A DNA stretch of 13,535 nt from Firmicutes bacterium UBA5389 (GTDB lineage: Bacteria > Bacillota > DTU025), in the NCBI GenBank assembly GCA_002409965.1, contig DHON01000076.1:1-13535 (forward strand). Reading direction: 5' to 3'. Below the pieces are notes generated by a model. That model did no database searches. It was not told the DNA's origin and saw only the letters and a program-made list of their open reading frames with translations. This document shows positions 4,925 through 12,061 of the stretch, in pieces. A program made the translations under genes and the position numbers. Position 1 is the stretch's first letter; every line of letters starts with the position of its first letter.

Positions 4925-7621
4925 CTACAGCGAATGCGCCGCATGGTGCGCGCGCACTGCGTCGACTCCCGCCGCCAGCGCCGCATCGAGCTTCGACACA
5001 TCGCGCCCGCCCGCCTGCGCCATATCCGGCCGGCCGCCCCCGCCGCCCCCTGCTACGCGTGCAGCCTCCTTCACAATCGAACCGGCGTTATGGCCCCGCC
5101 CCACGAGATCGCGGGTGACAGATGCCACGAACCCCAGCTTGTCGCCGATCACGGCGCCCAGCAGAACTACTCCCGAGCCGAGCTTGCCTGAGATCTGGTC
5201 GGCCAGGTTTCGCAGGCCCTCGGCATCGGTCGCCTCCACCTGCGCCGCCACCACAGCCACGTCTCCGACCATCGCGCGCGCCGCGATAATCGAATCGACG
5301 CTGCCCGCCGCCAGGCGCTGGGTCAGCCGCTGCACCTCACGTTCCTGATCATGCAGGTCGTGCAGGAGTCGCTCGATGCGGTGAGCCAAGGAGTCCTCGG
5401 GAACCTTCAGCAGATCGGCAGCTTCGCGCAGAGCCGAGTGCACTCGGTTCACGTAGTCCAGCGCCCCAAGGCCCGTAACGGCCTCAATCCGCCTGACCCC
5501 GGCTGCGATGCCGCCCTCCGACGCTATCTTGATCATCCCGATATCGCCCGTTCGCGCCACGTGCGTGCCTCCGCACAACTCCAAGCTGACGTCGCCCACG
5601 CGCACAACCCGCACAACGCTACCGTATTTCTCGTCGAATAGGGCCATCGCGCCCATGCAGCGCGCCTCATCTGGGGTGCTCAGGCTGACCTCCACTGGAA
5701 CGTTGTCCAAGGCCCACTCATTGGCCAGCCGCTCGGCCGCGGCAAGCTGCTCGGGGCTGACCGCCTCGAAGTGCGAGAAGTCGAACCTGAGGCGCGCGTC
5801 GTCCACGTACGATCCCGCCTGCTGCACATGGGACCCGAGCACCTGCCGCAGAGCGGCATGGAGCAGGTGAGTCGCCGTGTGGTTGCGGCGGATGGCCGCG
5901 CGTCGGGCTTCGTCCACCCGGGCCGTCACCACATCTCCCACAGCCAACCTACCCCGGGTCACCCGCACCGCGTGCACCACGGCATCGCCCAGCGGCTTGC
6001 TGGCGCCCACAACCTGCGCGACGGCGCCCGCAGGGCCGGTGCCTTGGCCGAGGCCTTCGCCCTCGCTGCCGCCCTCCTCGCCCGCGACCATGACCCCGGT
6101 GTCGGCCTGCTGCCCGCCTGAGACGGCGTAAAACGGCGTGCGATCCAGCACAAGCTCTCCCTCTTCGCCCTCGCCCAGCGACTGCGCCGCCGCGCCGTCG
6201 GCGCTGATAACGGCAATCACGCGGGCTCGCTCCGTGAGCCTGTCGTAGCCCACGAACTCAGTAGAGGCTTCCCCGATTGCCGCATGATACTTCTCCGACT
6301 CGTCGTCGAGATAAGCGTTCCCACCTCGGGCCGCCCGCGCCCGCTCGCGCTGGGCCTCCATGGCCTTCTCAAACCCGCTCTGGTCCACAGTGAGGCCGCG
6401 CTCGCCGGCGATTTCCAATGTCAACTCAAACGGGAAACCAAATGTATCATACAGACGGAACGCGTCCTCTCCGGGCAGACACGACCCGCCTTCTGACTGC
6501 ACACGATCGATGACCGACTCCAGAACCGCCGAACCCTGGTCCAGAGCGACCAGGAACCGCTCCTCTTCCAGCTGGATCGTGCGCAGAATGCGATCGCGGT
6601 CGCCTGCAAGCTCCGGGTAGGCATCATGCATCACGTCGATAACCGCCGCGGCAACCTGCGGCAGGAACACGCCCTCGATGCCGATGAGCTTACCGAAGCG
6701 CGCAGCCCGGCGCAGCAAGCGGCGGAGCACGTAGCCGCGGCCTTCGTTGGTAGGCAGTATGCCGTCGCCCACCATGAACGTGGCCGCCCTGGCATGGTCG
6801 GTGATGACTCGAACCGCCATGTCGGGCAGTCCGCCCCGGCCGAAAGTCACGCCTGCAAGACCCGCTGCCGCATCGCGTATGGCCCGCATTGAATCGGTGT
6901 CGAATATGGTGGGCACGTCCTGCAGGACCGCCGCAACGCGCTCCAACCCCATGCCGGTGTCGATCCCCTTGTGCTCCAGCGGAGTATAGTTACCCTGCTC
7001 ATCGCAGTGAAACTGTATAAAGACCAGATTCCATATCTCGATGAACCTGCCGCAGTCGCAGTCCAGACCGCAGTCGGCAGACCCGCAACCCACATCTGCG
7101 CCGCGATCCACGTGTATCTCAGAACACGGTCCGCATGGCCCGACCCCGATCTCCCAGAAGTTGTCCTTCTTGCCCTTGCGGATAATCCTCTGCTCGGGCA
7201 CGCCTACCGTCTTGTTCCATATCTCGAACGCCTCATCGTCGTCGAGGTAGATTGTGATCCAAAGCTGCTTTGGGCTGAACCCAAGCACCCTGGTGACAAA
7301 CTCCCAGCCCCAGGTGATAGCCTCCGCCTTGAAATAGTCGCCGAACGAGAAGTTGCCCAGCATCTCAAAGAACGTGGCGTGCCGAGTCGTCCGACCCACA
7401 TTCTCAATGTCGCCGGTGCGCACGCACTTCTGACAGGTCGTAGCTCGGAGATGGTCCGGCTTCGCCGTGCCCAGGAAGTACGGCTTGAACGGGACCATTC
7501 CCGCAGCCGTAAGCAGCAGTGTAGTGTCGCCCGCCGGAATCAGAGACGCCGACGGCATTATCCTGTGCCCCTTGGTCTCAAAGAACTTCAAATAGGCCTG
7601 CCTCAGTTCGTCAGTCTTCAC
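4925..7621 (-). CDS. alaS: Alanine--tRNA ligase
   Basis: A complete class II alanyl-tRNA synthetase of 898 residues; about 875-880 is usual. It charges tRNA-Ala and edits mischarged Ser and Gly. Visible parts, numbered from the chosen start: aminoacylation core with RHATFFEMLGNFSFGDYFK near 80-98 and GMGLERV near 223-229; zinc-binding editing site HTATH at 581-585 plus CGGTH at 683-687; C-Ala domain with a six-glycine run near 858-863. The GTG at 7621 gives the standard opening VKTDELRQAYLKFF. A TTG at 7702 would add 27 unrelated residues and lacks support. A Gly/Glu-rich insertion of about 20 residues (514-533) sits between the catalytic and editing modules. It is probably the first gene of the alaS-ireB unit. 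No T-box leader is present. Confidence 0.97.
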   Translation of the reverse strand: MKTDELRQAYLKFFETKGHRIMPSASLIPAGDTTLLLTAAGMVPFKPYFLGTAKPDHLRATTCQKCVRTGDIENVGRTTRHATFFEMLGNFSFGDYFKAEAITWGWEFVTRVLGFSPKQLWITIYLDDDEAFEIWNKTVGVPEQRIIRKGKKDNFWEIGVGPCGPCSEIHVDRGADVGCGSADCGLDCDCGRFIEIWNLVFIQFHCDEQGNYTPLEHKGIDTGMGLERVAAVLQDVPTIFDTDSMRAIRDAAAGLAGVTFGRGGLPDMAVRVITDHARAATFMVGDGILPTNEGRGYVLRRLLRRAARFGKLIGIEGVFLPQVAAAVIDVMHDAYPELAGDRDRILRTIQLEEERFLVALDQGSAVLESVIDRVQSEGGSCLPGEDAFRLYDTFGFPFELTLEIAGERGLTVDQSGFEKAMEAQRERARAARGGNAYLDDESEKYHAAIGEASTEFVGYDRLTERARVIAVISADGAAAQSLGEGEEGELVLDRTPFYAVSGGQQADTGVMVAGEEGGSEGEGLGQGTGPAGAVAQVVGASKPLGDAVVHAVRVTRGRLAVGDVVTARVDEARRAAIRRNHTATHLLHAALRQVLGSHVQQAGSYVDDARLRFDFSHFEAVSPEQLAAAERLANEWALDNVPVEVSLSTPDEARCMGAMALFDEKYGSVVRVVRVGDVSLELCGGTHVARTGDIGMIKIASEGGIAAGVRRIEAVTGLGALDYVNRVHSALREAADLLKVPEDSLAHRIERLLHDLHDQEREVQRLTQRLAAGSVDSIIAARAMVGDVAVVAAQVEATDAEGLRNLADQISGKLGSGVVLLGAVIGDKLGFVASVTRDLVGRGHNAGSIVKEAARVAGGGGGGRPDMAQAGGRDVSKLDAALAAGVDAVRAHHAAHSL

Positions 7622-7666
7622 AAACCACACCCCACTTGCACGGCCAGCGCAACGTTGAACGCGCCG

Positions 7667-7694
7667 CGGCGACGGTCCGCTCGGACTGTCGCCG
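7667..7694 (-). promoter_or_regulatory. Strong hairpin in the alaS leader
   Basis: The arms CGGCGAC and GTCGCCG plus inner GTCC and GGAC form 11 pairs with one A-C mismatch and a GAGC loop, 46 bases before the alaS start. No T-run follows, so it is not a classical terminator. An AT-rich TATGAT at 7711-7716 on the minus strand just upstream may be the -10 box of alaS, but its -35 match is poor. The hairpin may regulate alaS or stabilise its mRNA. Confidence 0.4.
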
Positions 7695-7753
7695 ATTCTC
7701 AAATCACCTTATCATAACCGAGGTTGACACACAATGGACTACCTGCAGGTCCG

Positions 7754-8161
7754 CTAACGGATCTCCCACGTTACATCGATGGGCACTGCCTTCTCCAGCA
7801 TCACGCCGACCTGGCAGTACTTCTCCCGCGCCATCCCCACCGCCCACTTCACATCGGACTCGCTGACATTGCCGCCCTCGAACTTCAACACGGCGTTGAT
7901 CTTGGTAAACACAGTAGGGGGCTCAGCCGCCCGCTGCGCGTCGATGGACATCGACATCTTCCCCACGTCCAGCCGCTTTTTGAGCAGGAGCGACTTCACC
8001 GTCATGCAGAAACACCCGCCGAAGCCGAAGAGAAACGTCTCCATGGGCGTAGCTGCCGCCGCCGGCTGCCCATCCTTAGCGGTATCCATGACCACCCAGT
8101 GGTTCGTGTCCGACCTCGCCATCATGGTGAGCCCGTCTGCATTGATTATCTCTGCCCGCAT
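7754..8161 (-). CDS. OsmC/Ohr family protein
   Basis: A 135-residue protein, typical in length for the OsmC family of thiol-dependent peroxidases and relatives. The two conserved cysteines are at Cys50 (in GFGGCFCMTVKSLLLKKR) and Cys116 (in REKYCQVGVMLEKAVPI), with Glu41 in the usual place ahead of the first. An extra Cys52 sits two residues after Cys50. Family members reduce organic hydroperoxides, but several subgroups (YhfA-like) have no proven substrate, and this sequence looks nearer to those than to true Ohr. The start is ATG at 8161, with GGGGAGG 6 bases upstream. It follows the AI-2E transporter gene by 101 bases with no clear promoter or terminator between, so it may be the last gene of that transcript. 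Confidence 0.88.
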   Translation of the reverse strand: MRAEIINADGLTMMARSDTNHWVVMDTAKDGQPAAAATPMETFLFGFGGCFCMTVKSLLLKKRLDVGKMSMSIDAQRAAEPPTVFTKINAVLKFEGGNVSESDVKWAVGMAREKYCQVGVMLEKAVPIDVTWEIR

Positions 8162-8262
8162 TGTCTTCCTCCCCTTCTGCCCCTTCTACGTACGGTGGCT
8201 GCTGCAGTCACCTAGTTCTCTTCTACAGGCACGGCGCTTCTCCTGCGAACGCCGCCCACCGC

Positions 8263-9291
8263 CTACCGGCCCGAGTCCACAAGCAAGCGCTGGCCCAGAA
8301 TGAGCAGCACGGCGGTCACGGGCACCGCCAACAAGATGCCGACCACGCCGAAGAGAGTCCCGCCTACGAGCAGCGCTCCGATGACGACTAGCGGGTGCAA
8401 GCCCACGCACTCCCCCACGATCTTGGGCGAGACGACCACCGACTCCACCTGTTGGATGGTGACGAACGCCGCGGCGGCGATTACCGCGGTAAGCGTCGAC
8501 TTCTGCGCGGCCAGAAGCACAGCGGGGATCATGGCAAAGACTGGCCCGAAGTAGGGTATTATCTCAAGGACGCCTGAGAGGAATCCGATCGGGAGAGCAT
8601 ACCGCACTCCCATGACGGCCAGGGAGATGCCTGTCGCCACTCCCACAAACGTACACACGATCACCTGTCCCCTGACCCACCCAGCCAGGGCCCGATCGAT
8701 GTCGGCGACCATGTTCATGATCCTCTGCCTTGAGGCGGGAGGAAGCCACGAGGCGAACCGATCTCGAATGTCATCCACATCGCGCGTCAGATAGAACGCT
8801 ATCACCGGCGCGAGCAGGATACTGAAGAGCTGAGATGTCAGCCCCGACACCGCGCGCCCCGCAGCCCGCGCCACCTCGCTGATGTAGATTTCAGCGCGAT
8901 CAACAGCCGCCGCCGCCAAGCGCGATGCGGCGCCGTCCGGCTGGAACCCCAGGCGCCGCCACCAGTCGGCGGCCAGTCCGTCCACGGCAGGATCCCGAGT
9001 GAACAAGCTCACTATCTCATCGAGCTGCATCGCCAGAGGCGGCAGCACGAACGCCAGCGAAAACCCGATCACGGCCGCCACCAGCACATAGGCGGTGAAT
9101 ATCGCGGCGACCCGGGGAGCGCCCCTCAGTTCGGCCATGCGAACCAATGGACTGATAATATAGCCGATTCCTATGGCCAGGAAGAACGGTATGAATGCAC
9201 GCCGAGCCCGATAGGCGAACAGAGCCAGCGCCGCGGCGGCGAGCACCGTGCCCAACCAGCGTAGGATCCCCGCATACTTCGACGGCGCCAT
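8263..9291 (-). CDS. AI-2E family transporter (YtvI/PerM-like membrane protein)
   Basis: A 342-residue polytopic protein with the standard family plan: two N-terminal membrane helices (about 12-50), a third near 60-88, a soluble stretch, then the conserved C-terminal half. Recognisable motifs are LLAPVIAFYLTRD at 159-171, LSGVLEIIPYFGP at 238-250, VVVSPKIVGECVGLHPLVV at 285-303, and LFGVVGILLAVPVTAVLL at 313-330. Named for the E. coli autoinducer-2 exporter TqsA, the family includes many members of unknown substrate, some acting as Na+/H+ antiporters, so no substrate is assigned. ATG at 9291 is preceded by GAGGTG 5 bases upstream. The same gene position, between iscU and alaS, is common in clostridia. 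The 133 bases upstream hold two inverted repeats. Confidence 0.93.
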   Translation of the reverse strand: MAPSKYAGILRWLGTVLAAAALALFAYRARRAFIPFFLAIGIGYIISPLVRMAELRGAPRVAAIFTAYVLVAAVIGFSLAFVLPPLAMQLDEIVSLFTRDPAVDGLAADWWRRLGFQPDGAASRLAAAAVDRAEIYISEVARAAGRAVSGLTSQLFSILLAPVIAFYLTRDVDDIRDRFASWLPPASRQRIMNMVADIDRALAGWVRGQVIVCTFVGVATGISLAVMGVRYALPIGFLSGVLEIIPYFGPVFAMIPAVLLAAQKSTLTAVIAAAAFVTIQQVESVVVSPKIVGECVGLHPLVVIGALLVGGTLFGVVGILLAVPVTAVLLILGQRLLVDSGR

Positions 9292-9319
9292 GCTCGCACC
9301 TCACACGCCCGCGCCCCTC

Positions 9320-9347
9320 GCGCTGGCGCTGGCGCCAGCGCCAGCGC
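9320..9347. repeat. Perfect 28-bp palindrome upstream of the AI-2E transporter
   Basis: Every base from 9320 to 9347 pairs with its mirror partner, with no spacer. It is built from GCGCTG units reading in and GCGCCA/CAGCGC units reading out. In mRNA it would form a stem of about 12 bp ending 17 bases before the ribosome binding site of the transporter gene. It may act as an attenuator, a translation modulator, a cruciform or a binding site. Confidence 0.85.
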
Positions 9348-9366
9348 AGAAGGCAGCAGTGCAAAT

Positions 9367-9402
9367 GGACCGGCCCGGGCGCGCCGCGTCCGAAGCCGGT
9401 CC
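9367..9402 (-). terminator. Hairpin after the YtxH-like gene, possible partial terminator
   Basis: Perfect 8-bp arms GGACCGGC (9367-9374) and GCCGGTCC (9395-9402) enclose 20 bases that contain the palindrome GGCGCGCC. It starts 22 bases after the stop of the YtxH-like gene and is followed on the minus strand only by ATTTG, so termination would be weak. Confidence 0.35.
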
Positions 9403-9424
9403 GTATATTCCCGGCGATTCAGTC

Positions 9425-9667
9425 CTAGTCGTCACCGGCCCTGAAGCGCCGCCCCATCGATTGCATCGCCTCCACCACCGGCTGAGCGTACGATCTCTGC
9501 CTGGAGACGGTCCGGCTGAGCGTGCGCTGAGTGCCCATTGGGGTTTCAGTCGATACTTCTTCGTGGACAACCTTCCTGCCTGATCGGGACGAGTTCATCA
9601 ACATGAGCGCGCCAAGACCTGCACCAATGAGACTTCCTGTGATTAGCACTCTCCAAAACCTTCTGAT
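9425..9667 (-). CDS. Small YtxH-like membrane-anchored protein, apparent ATC start
   Basis: An 80-residue protein if it starts at the ATC at 9667, 74 if at the GTG at 9649. Layout: a short basic-aromatic N-terminus (RRFWR in the long form), one glycine-rich membrane segment (VLITGSLIGAGLGALMLM), then a charged, polar tail with SRTVSRQRS and ending RRFRAGDD. This matches small single-pass YtxH-type proteins of Bacillota, which have no defined biochemical role. The start is unusual. The only strong ribosome binding site, AGGAGGG, is 7 bases before ATC but 25 before GTG; the ATC form also restores the basic N-terminus expected ahead of such a membrane segment. GTG has only a weak AGAAGG 9 bases upstream. 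A stop codon upstream excludes a longer ATG-started form. Confidence 0.72.
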   Translation of the reverse strand: MRRFWRVLITGSLIGAGLGALMLMNSSRSGRKVVHEEVSTETPMGTQRTLSRTVSRQRSYAQPVVEAMQSMGRRFRAGDD

Positions 9668-9674
9668 GGCCGTT

Positions 9675-9681
9675 CCCTCCT
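9675..9681 (-). promoter_or_regulatory. Ribosome binding site that points to an ATC start
   Basis: AGGAGGG, ideally spaced (7 bases) from the ATC at 9667. No ATG, GTG or TTG lies at a usable distance, making this the main evidence for a non-standard initiation codon. Confidence 0.6.
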
Positions 9682-9693
9682 CTCGCAGGACGT

Positions 9694-9721
9694 ATTATGC
9701 CCCGCGCGCAAGGAGAGTAAA
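9694..9721 (-). promoter_or_regulatory. Sigma-A type promoter for the YtxH-like / AI-2E transcript
   Basis: On the minus strand: TTTACT at 9721-9716, a 16-base spacer, and CATAAT at 9699-9694. It lies directly after the iscU stop codon, so the downstream genes have their own transcript. Start of transcription is expected near 9687. Confidence 0.55.
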
Positions 9722-9726
9722 CCAGA

Positions 9727-10179
9727 CTACGCCCGGGCGTCCTCGTCGTGGTCATGGCCATGCGCATCGTCTTGCACCACGATTGTGGAAGGGTCTATGC
9801 CATACTCCTCCCCGCCATGCTTTTCGACAAAGTCCCGGATCGCCAGGTGCAGCGCATCGGCGGCCAGATTGGAGCAGTGCATCTTCACCGGAGGCAGCCC
9901 CCCCAGAGCTTCCGCCACGGCCTTGTTCGAAATATCTAGCGCCTCTCTTAGGCTCTTGCCCTTGACCATCTCAGTAACCATGCTCGAAGTGGCAATGGCG
10001 GCCCCGCACCCGAAGGTCTTGAACTTTACGTCCTGGATGACTCCATCCTCCACTTTGATCGCGATTCTCATTATGTCCCCGCACACGGGATTGCCGACCT
10101 GCCCAACGCCGTCAGCGTCCGGGATATCGCCAACGTTGCGCGGATTAGCGAAATGATCCATTACCTTGTCGCTGTACAA
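9727..10179 (-). CDS. iscU: IscU/NifU-type Fe-S cluster scaffold protein
   Basis: A 150-residue scaffold on which iron-sulfur clusters are built from sulfur supplied by the cysteine desulfurase next door. All ligands are present: Cys33 in NPVCGD with Asp35 two residues on, Cys58 in FGCGAA, and Cys102 in PVKMHCSNL. The start is set at TTG 10179, giving the family opening MYSDKVMDHF. AGGAGG lies 8 bases upstream, while the GTG at 10188 overlaps that site and cannot be used. It is in the single-domain clostridial NifU form, without the C-terminal Nfu domain. After the domain it carries a short His/Asp tail (DDAHGHDHDEDARA), not part of the usual fold and possibly metal-binding. It sits 30 bases after iscS. 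Confidence 0.95.
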   Translation of the reverse strand: MYSDKVMDHFANPRNVGDIPDADGVGQVGNPVCGDIMRIAIKVEDGVIQDVKFKTFGCGAAIATSSMVTEMVKGKSLREALDISNKAVAEALGGLPPVKMHCSNLAADALHLAIRDFVEKHGGEEYGIDPSTIVVQDDAHGHDHDEDARA

Positions 10180-10209
10180 TTCCAACACCTCCTACCAACC
10201 GCGGCGAGA

Positions 10210-11430
10210 TCATGATTTGGCGACATCGCACACATCTGCGTTCGCGCATGTCTCCTTGATCGCACACGTCGTCTTCTCGTAAACAGGAGACATCTCACGC
10301 AGCCTCCCTACTATTCCGGGCATGACGTCGAGCACCCGGTCGACATCGGCCTCCGTGGTGTAGCGGCCGAGGGTCATCCTCACTGAGCCGTGGGCCACCT
10401 CGTGCGGCATGCCCATGGCCATCAGCACGTGCGATGGCTCCAGCGAACCCGATGTGCACGCCGACCCGCTGGAGGCGGCTATGCCATTCATGTCCAGGTT
10501 CAGCAGAAGCGACTCGCCCTCCACGTAAAGAAAGCTCATGTTGACGTTGTTGGGCAGTCGCCGGGTTCGGTGCCCGTTGAGCTTCACGTGCGAGATACGC
10601 TGCTCCAAGCCGGCAATGAGTCTGTCGCGCAACACGCGCTCGTGCGCGGCCATTGGGTCCCTTTCCGCCATGGCCAGCTCGATGGCGACTCCTAGTCCCA
10701 CGATCCCAGCCACGTTCTCCGTGCCCGCACGGCGCTTTCGCTCCTGGGCGCCCCCGTTCACCAGCGGCACAAGGCGCAGTCCGCGTCGGATATAAAGCGC
10801 CCCGATCCCCTTGGGCGCGTAGAACTTGTGACCCGACAGCGAAAGCATATCAACGCCCATTGCACGCACGTCTACAGGTATGTGCGCCACCGACTGGACG
10901 GCGTCTGTGTGAAACAGCACGCCTGCTTCATGAGCTATCTCGGCTACCGCCTCAATCGGCTGGATAGTGCCCACCTCATTGTTAGCATGCATAATGGTGA
11001 TAAGAAAAGTGTCCGGCCTGATGGCGCGGCGCACGTCCTCTGGGTCTACAAGGCCATCGGCGTCCACCCCAACCCGAGTTACTTCGAATCCCAGGCGCCC
11101 TAGGCCCTCCGCACTCTCGAGAACCGCGTGATGCTCGATCGCCGAGGTGATGATGTGCCCCTTCTTCCCCATCGCAGCCAGAGCGGCGCCTTTGATGGCC
11201 ATGTTGTCGGCCTCAGAACCGCCCGCAGTGAACACTATCTCTTCAGGCAATGCTCCCAGGGCCGCGGCCACGCGCTCGCGGGCCAGATCAACATCGCGGC
11301 GCACCTCGCGACCGAACGAGTGGATGCTGGAAGGATTGCCATACTTCCCGGTGAGATATGGGACCATGGCCTCCAAGACTTCACGCCTTACAGGGGTCGT
11401 GGCTGCATTATCCAGATAGACCCTGTCCAT
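10210..11430 (-). CDS. iscS: Cysteine desulfurase (NifS/IscS family)
   Basis: A 406-residue PLP enzyme that takes sulfur from cysteine, leaving alanine, and passes it to the scaffold IscU. Landmarks: DNAATTPV near the start, EHHAV at 99-103, HTDAVQS at 174-180, the PLP lysine Lys202 in SLSGHKFYAPKG, and the catalytic Cys325 in ASSGSACTSGSLEPSHV, the group I (IscS/NifS) loop. ATG at 11430 follows GGAGGAGG by 8 bases and directly abuts the rrf2 stop (TGA then ATG), so the two are translationally coupled. The extreme C-terminus has three extra cysteines, Cys389, Cys395 and Cys401, evenly spaced five residues apart, in a tail beyond the catalytic domain. I cannot tell whether the tail holds a metal or accepts sulfur. 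Confidence 0.96.
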   Translation of the reverse strand: MDRVYLDNAATTPVRREVLEAMVPYLTGKYGNPSSIHSFGREVRRDVDLARERVAAALGALPEEIVFTAGGSEADNMAIKGAALAAMGKKGHIITSAIEHHAVLESAEGLGRLGFEVTRVGVDADGLVDPEDVRRAIRPDTFLITIMHANNEVGTIQPIEAVAEIAHEAGVLFHTDAVQSVAHIPVDVRAMGVDMLSLSGHKFYAPKGIGALYIRRGLRLVPLVNGGAQERKRRAGTENVAGIVGLGVAIELAMAERDPMAAHERVLRDRLIAGLEQRISHVKLNGHRTRRLPNNVNMSFLYVEGESLLLNLDMNGIAASSGSACTSGSLEPSHVLMAMGMPHEVAHGSVRMTLGRYTTEADVDRVLDVMPGIVGRLREMSPVYEKTTCAIKETCANADVCDVAKS

Positions 11431-11883
11431 TCAAGACCCTCCTCCGCGGTTGCCCTGCATGTCTTGTGTAGCTGTTTTTGCCAACATATCGTAGAGTGTC
11501 GTAGAATCCAGAATAGATACTATGCCATCTTGAAGTTTCGCCCAGACTGGGTGCGCCGCGCAGTGGGATTTGCGTTCGCAATCGGCGTCTCCTTTGCCCT
11601 CGGCAGCGCAGCTGCACACGGCTATCGGCCCATCGACCGCGCGCATTATGTCGCCCACCGTTATCTCGCACGGCTCGCGGGCCAGCGAGTATCCACCCTG
11701 TGCGCCACGGAGCCCGCTTATCAGCTCGGCCTTCCGCAGTTGCCGGAAAAGCTGCTCCAGGTATTTTTCGGGTATGTCTTGCCTCGCGGCGATCTCGCGC
11801 AGCGATATCGGACCGCCCCCATGCATCTCGGCCAACTCCGCCATAGCCCGAACCGCGTATTCCGTCCGCGAACTGAGCTTCAT
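11431..11883 (-). CDS. Rrf2 family transcriptional regulator (IscR/CymR-like)
   Basis: A 150-residue DNA-binding regulator. The N-terminal winged helix-turn-helix is typical: MKLSSRTEYAVRAMAELAE, then SLREIAARQDIPEKYLEQLF at 27-46 and the wing GLRGAQGGYSLAR at 57-69. Cysteines 90, 92, 102 and 108 lie in the region where IscR holds its [2Fe-2S] cluster (three Cys in C-x5-C-x5-C in E. coli). The spacing here differs (C-x-C-x9-C-x5-C), so cluster binding is likely but not certain. As first gene of the iscS-iscU operon, it probably senses Fe-S or cysteine status and represses its own operon. ATG at 11883 is preceded by GAGGTG. A strong promoter and a palindrome lie upstream. Confidence 0.94.
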   Translation of the reverse strand: MKLSSRTEYAVRAMAELAEMHGGGPISLREIAARQDIPEKYLEQLFRQLRKAELISGLRGAQGGYSLAREPCEITVGDIMRAVDGPIAVCSCAAEGKGDADCERKSHCAAHPVWAKLQDGIVSILDSTTLYDMLAKTATQDMQGNRGGGS

Positions 11884-11932
11884 TGCCTCACCTCGTCATG
11901 CCCTGTCTGTGCACCGGGTCTGGCCGCAACGG

Positions 11933-11966
11933 CAATTCCTACTGAATCAGTATGAGTTCCAATTCC
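11933..11966 (-). promoter_or_regulatory. Probable Rrf2 operator: palindrome flanked by repeats
   Basis: A perfect 13-bp palindrome, TACTGAATCAGTA (odd centre), at 11940-11952 is flanked by direct repeats CAATTCC at 11933-11939 and 11960-11966. It sits about 9-21 bases downstream of the expected transcription start of rrf2-iscS-iscU, a place suited to repression. Binding by the Rrf2 protein is inference. Confidence 0.5.
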
Positions 11967-11995
11967 AATATACGACCGAAAGAATGCGGTGTCAA
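11967..11995 (-). promoter_or_regulatory. Sigma-A promoter of the rrf2-iscS-iscU operon
   Basis: On the minus strand: a perfect TTGACA at 11995-11990, a 17-base spacer, and TATATT at 11972-11967. This is the best promoter in the window. Transcription would start near 11960, leaving a leader of about 77 nt before rrf2. Confidence 0.8.
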
Positions 11996-12061
11996 CTACC
12001 CATCGGGTGGCGCTCATGGAGGACTTCGAGGGTGCAGTGTGGAAAATCTCGTTGGTCCTTT

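Noticed and set aside
4247..5191. 314-codon plus-strand frame antisense to three genes
   Set aside because: Spans the opposite strand of the membrane-protein gene, ireB and alaS, all well supported; no protein family features.
6971..7717. 248-codon plus-strand frame antisense to alaS
   Set aside because: Lies opposite the strongly conserved catalytic core of alaS; a GC shadow.
7723..7728. Perfect TTGACA on the plus strand as a promoter
   Set aside because: No -10 box 15-19 bases downstream and no plus-strand gene to drive.
7622..7753. T-box leader for alaS
   Set aside because: Too short and lacking a T-box-like conserved sequence; only a single strong hairpin is seen.
8233..8253. Hairpin between the AI-2E and OsmC genes as a terminator
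   Set aside because: Short arms with a bulge and no T-run; too weak to separate the two genes.
11128..11955. 275-codon plus-strand frame antisense to iscS/rrf2
   Set aside because: Opposite two unambiguous genes and without its own signals.
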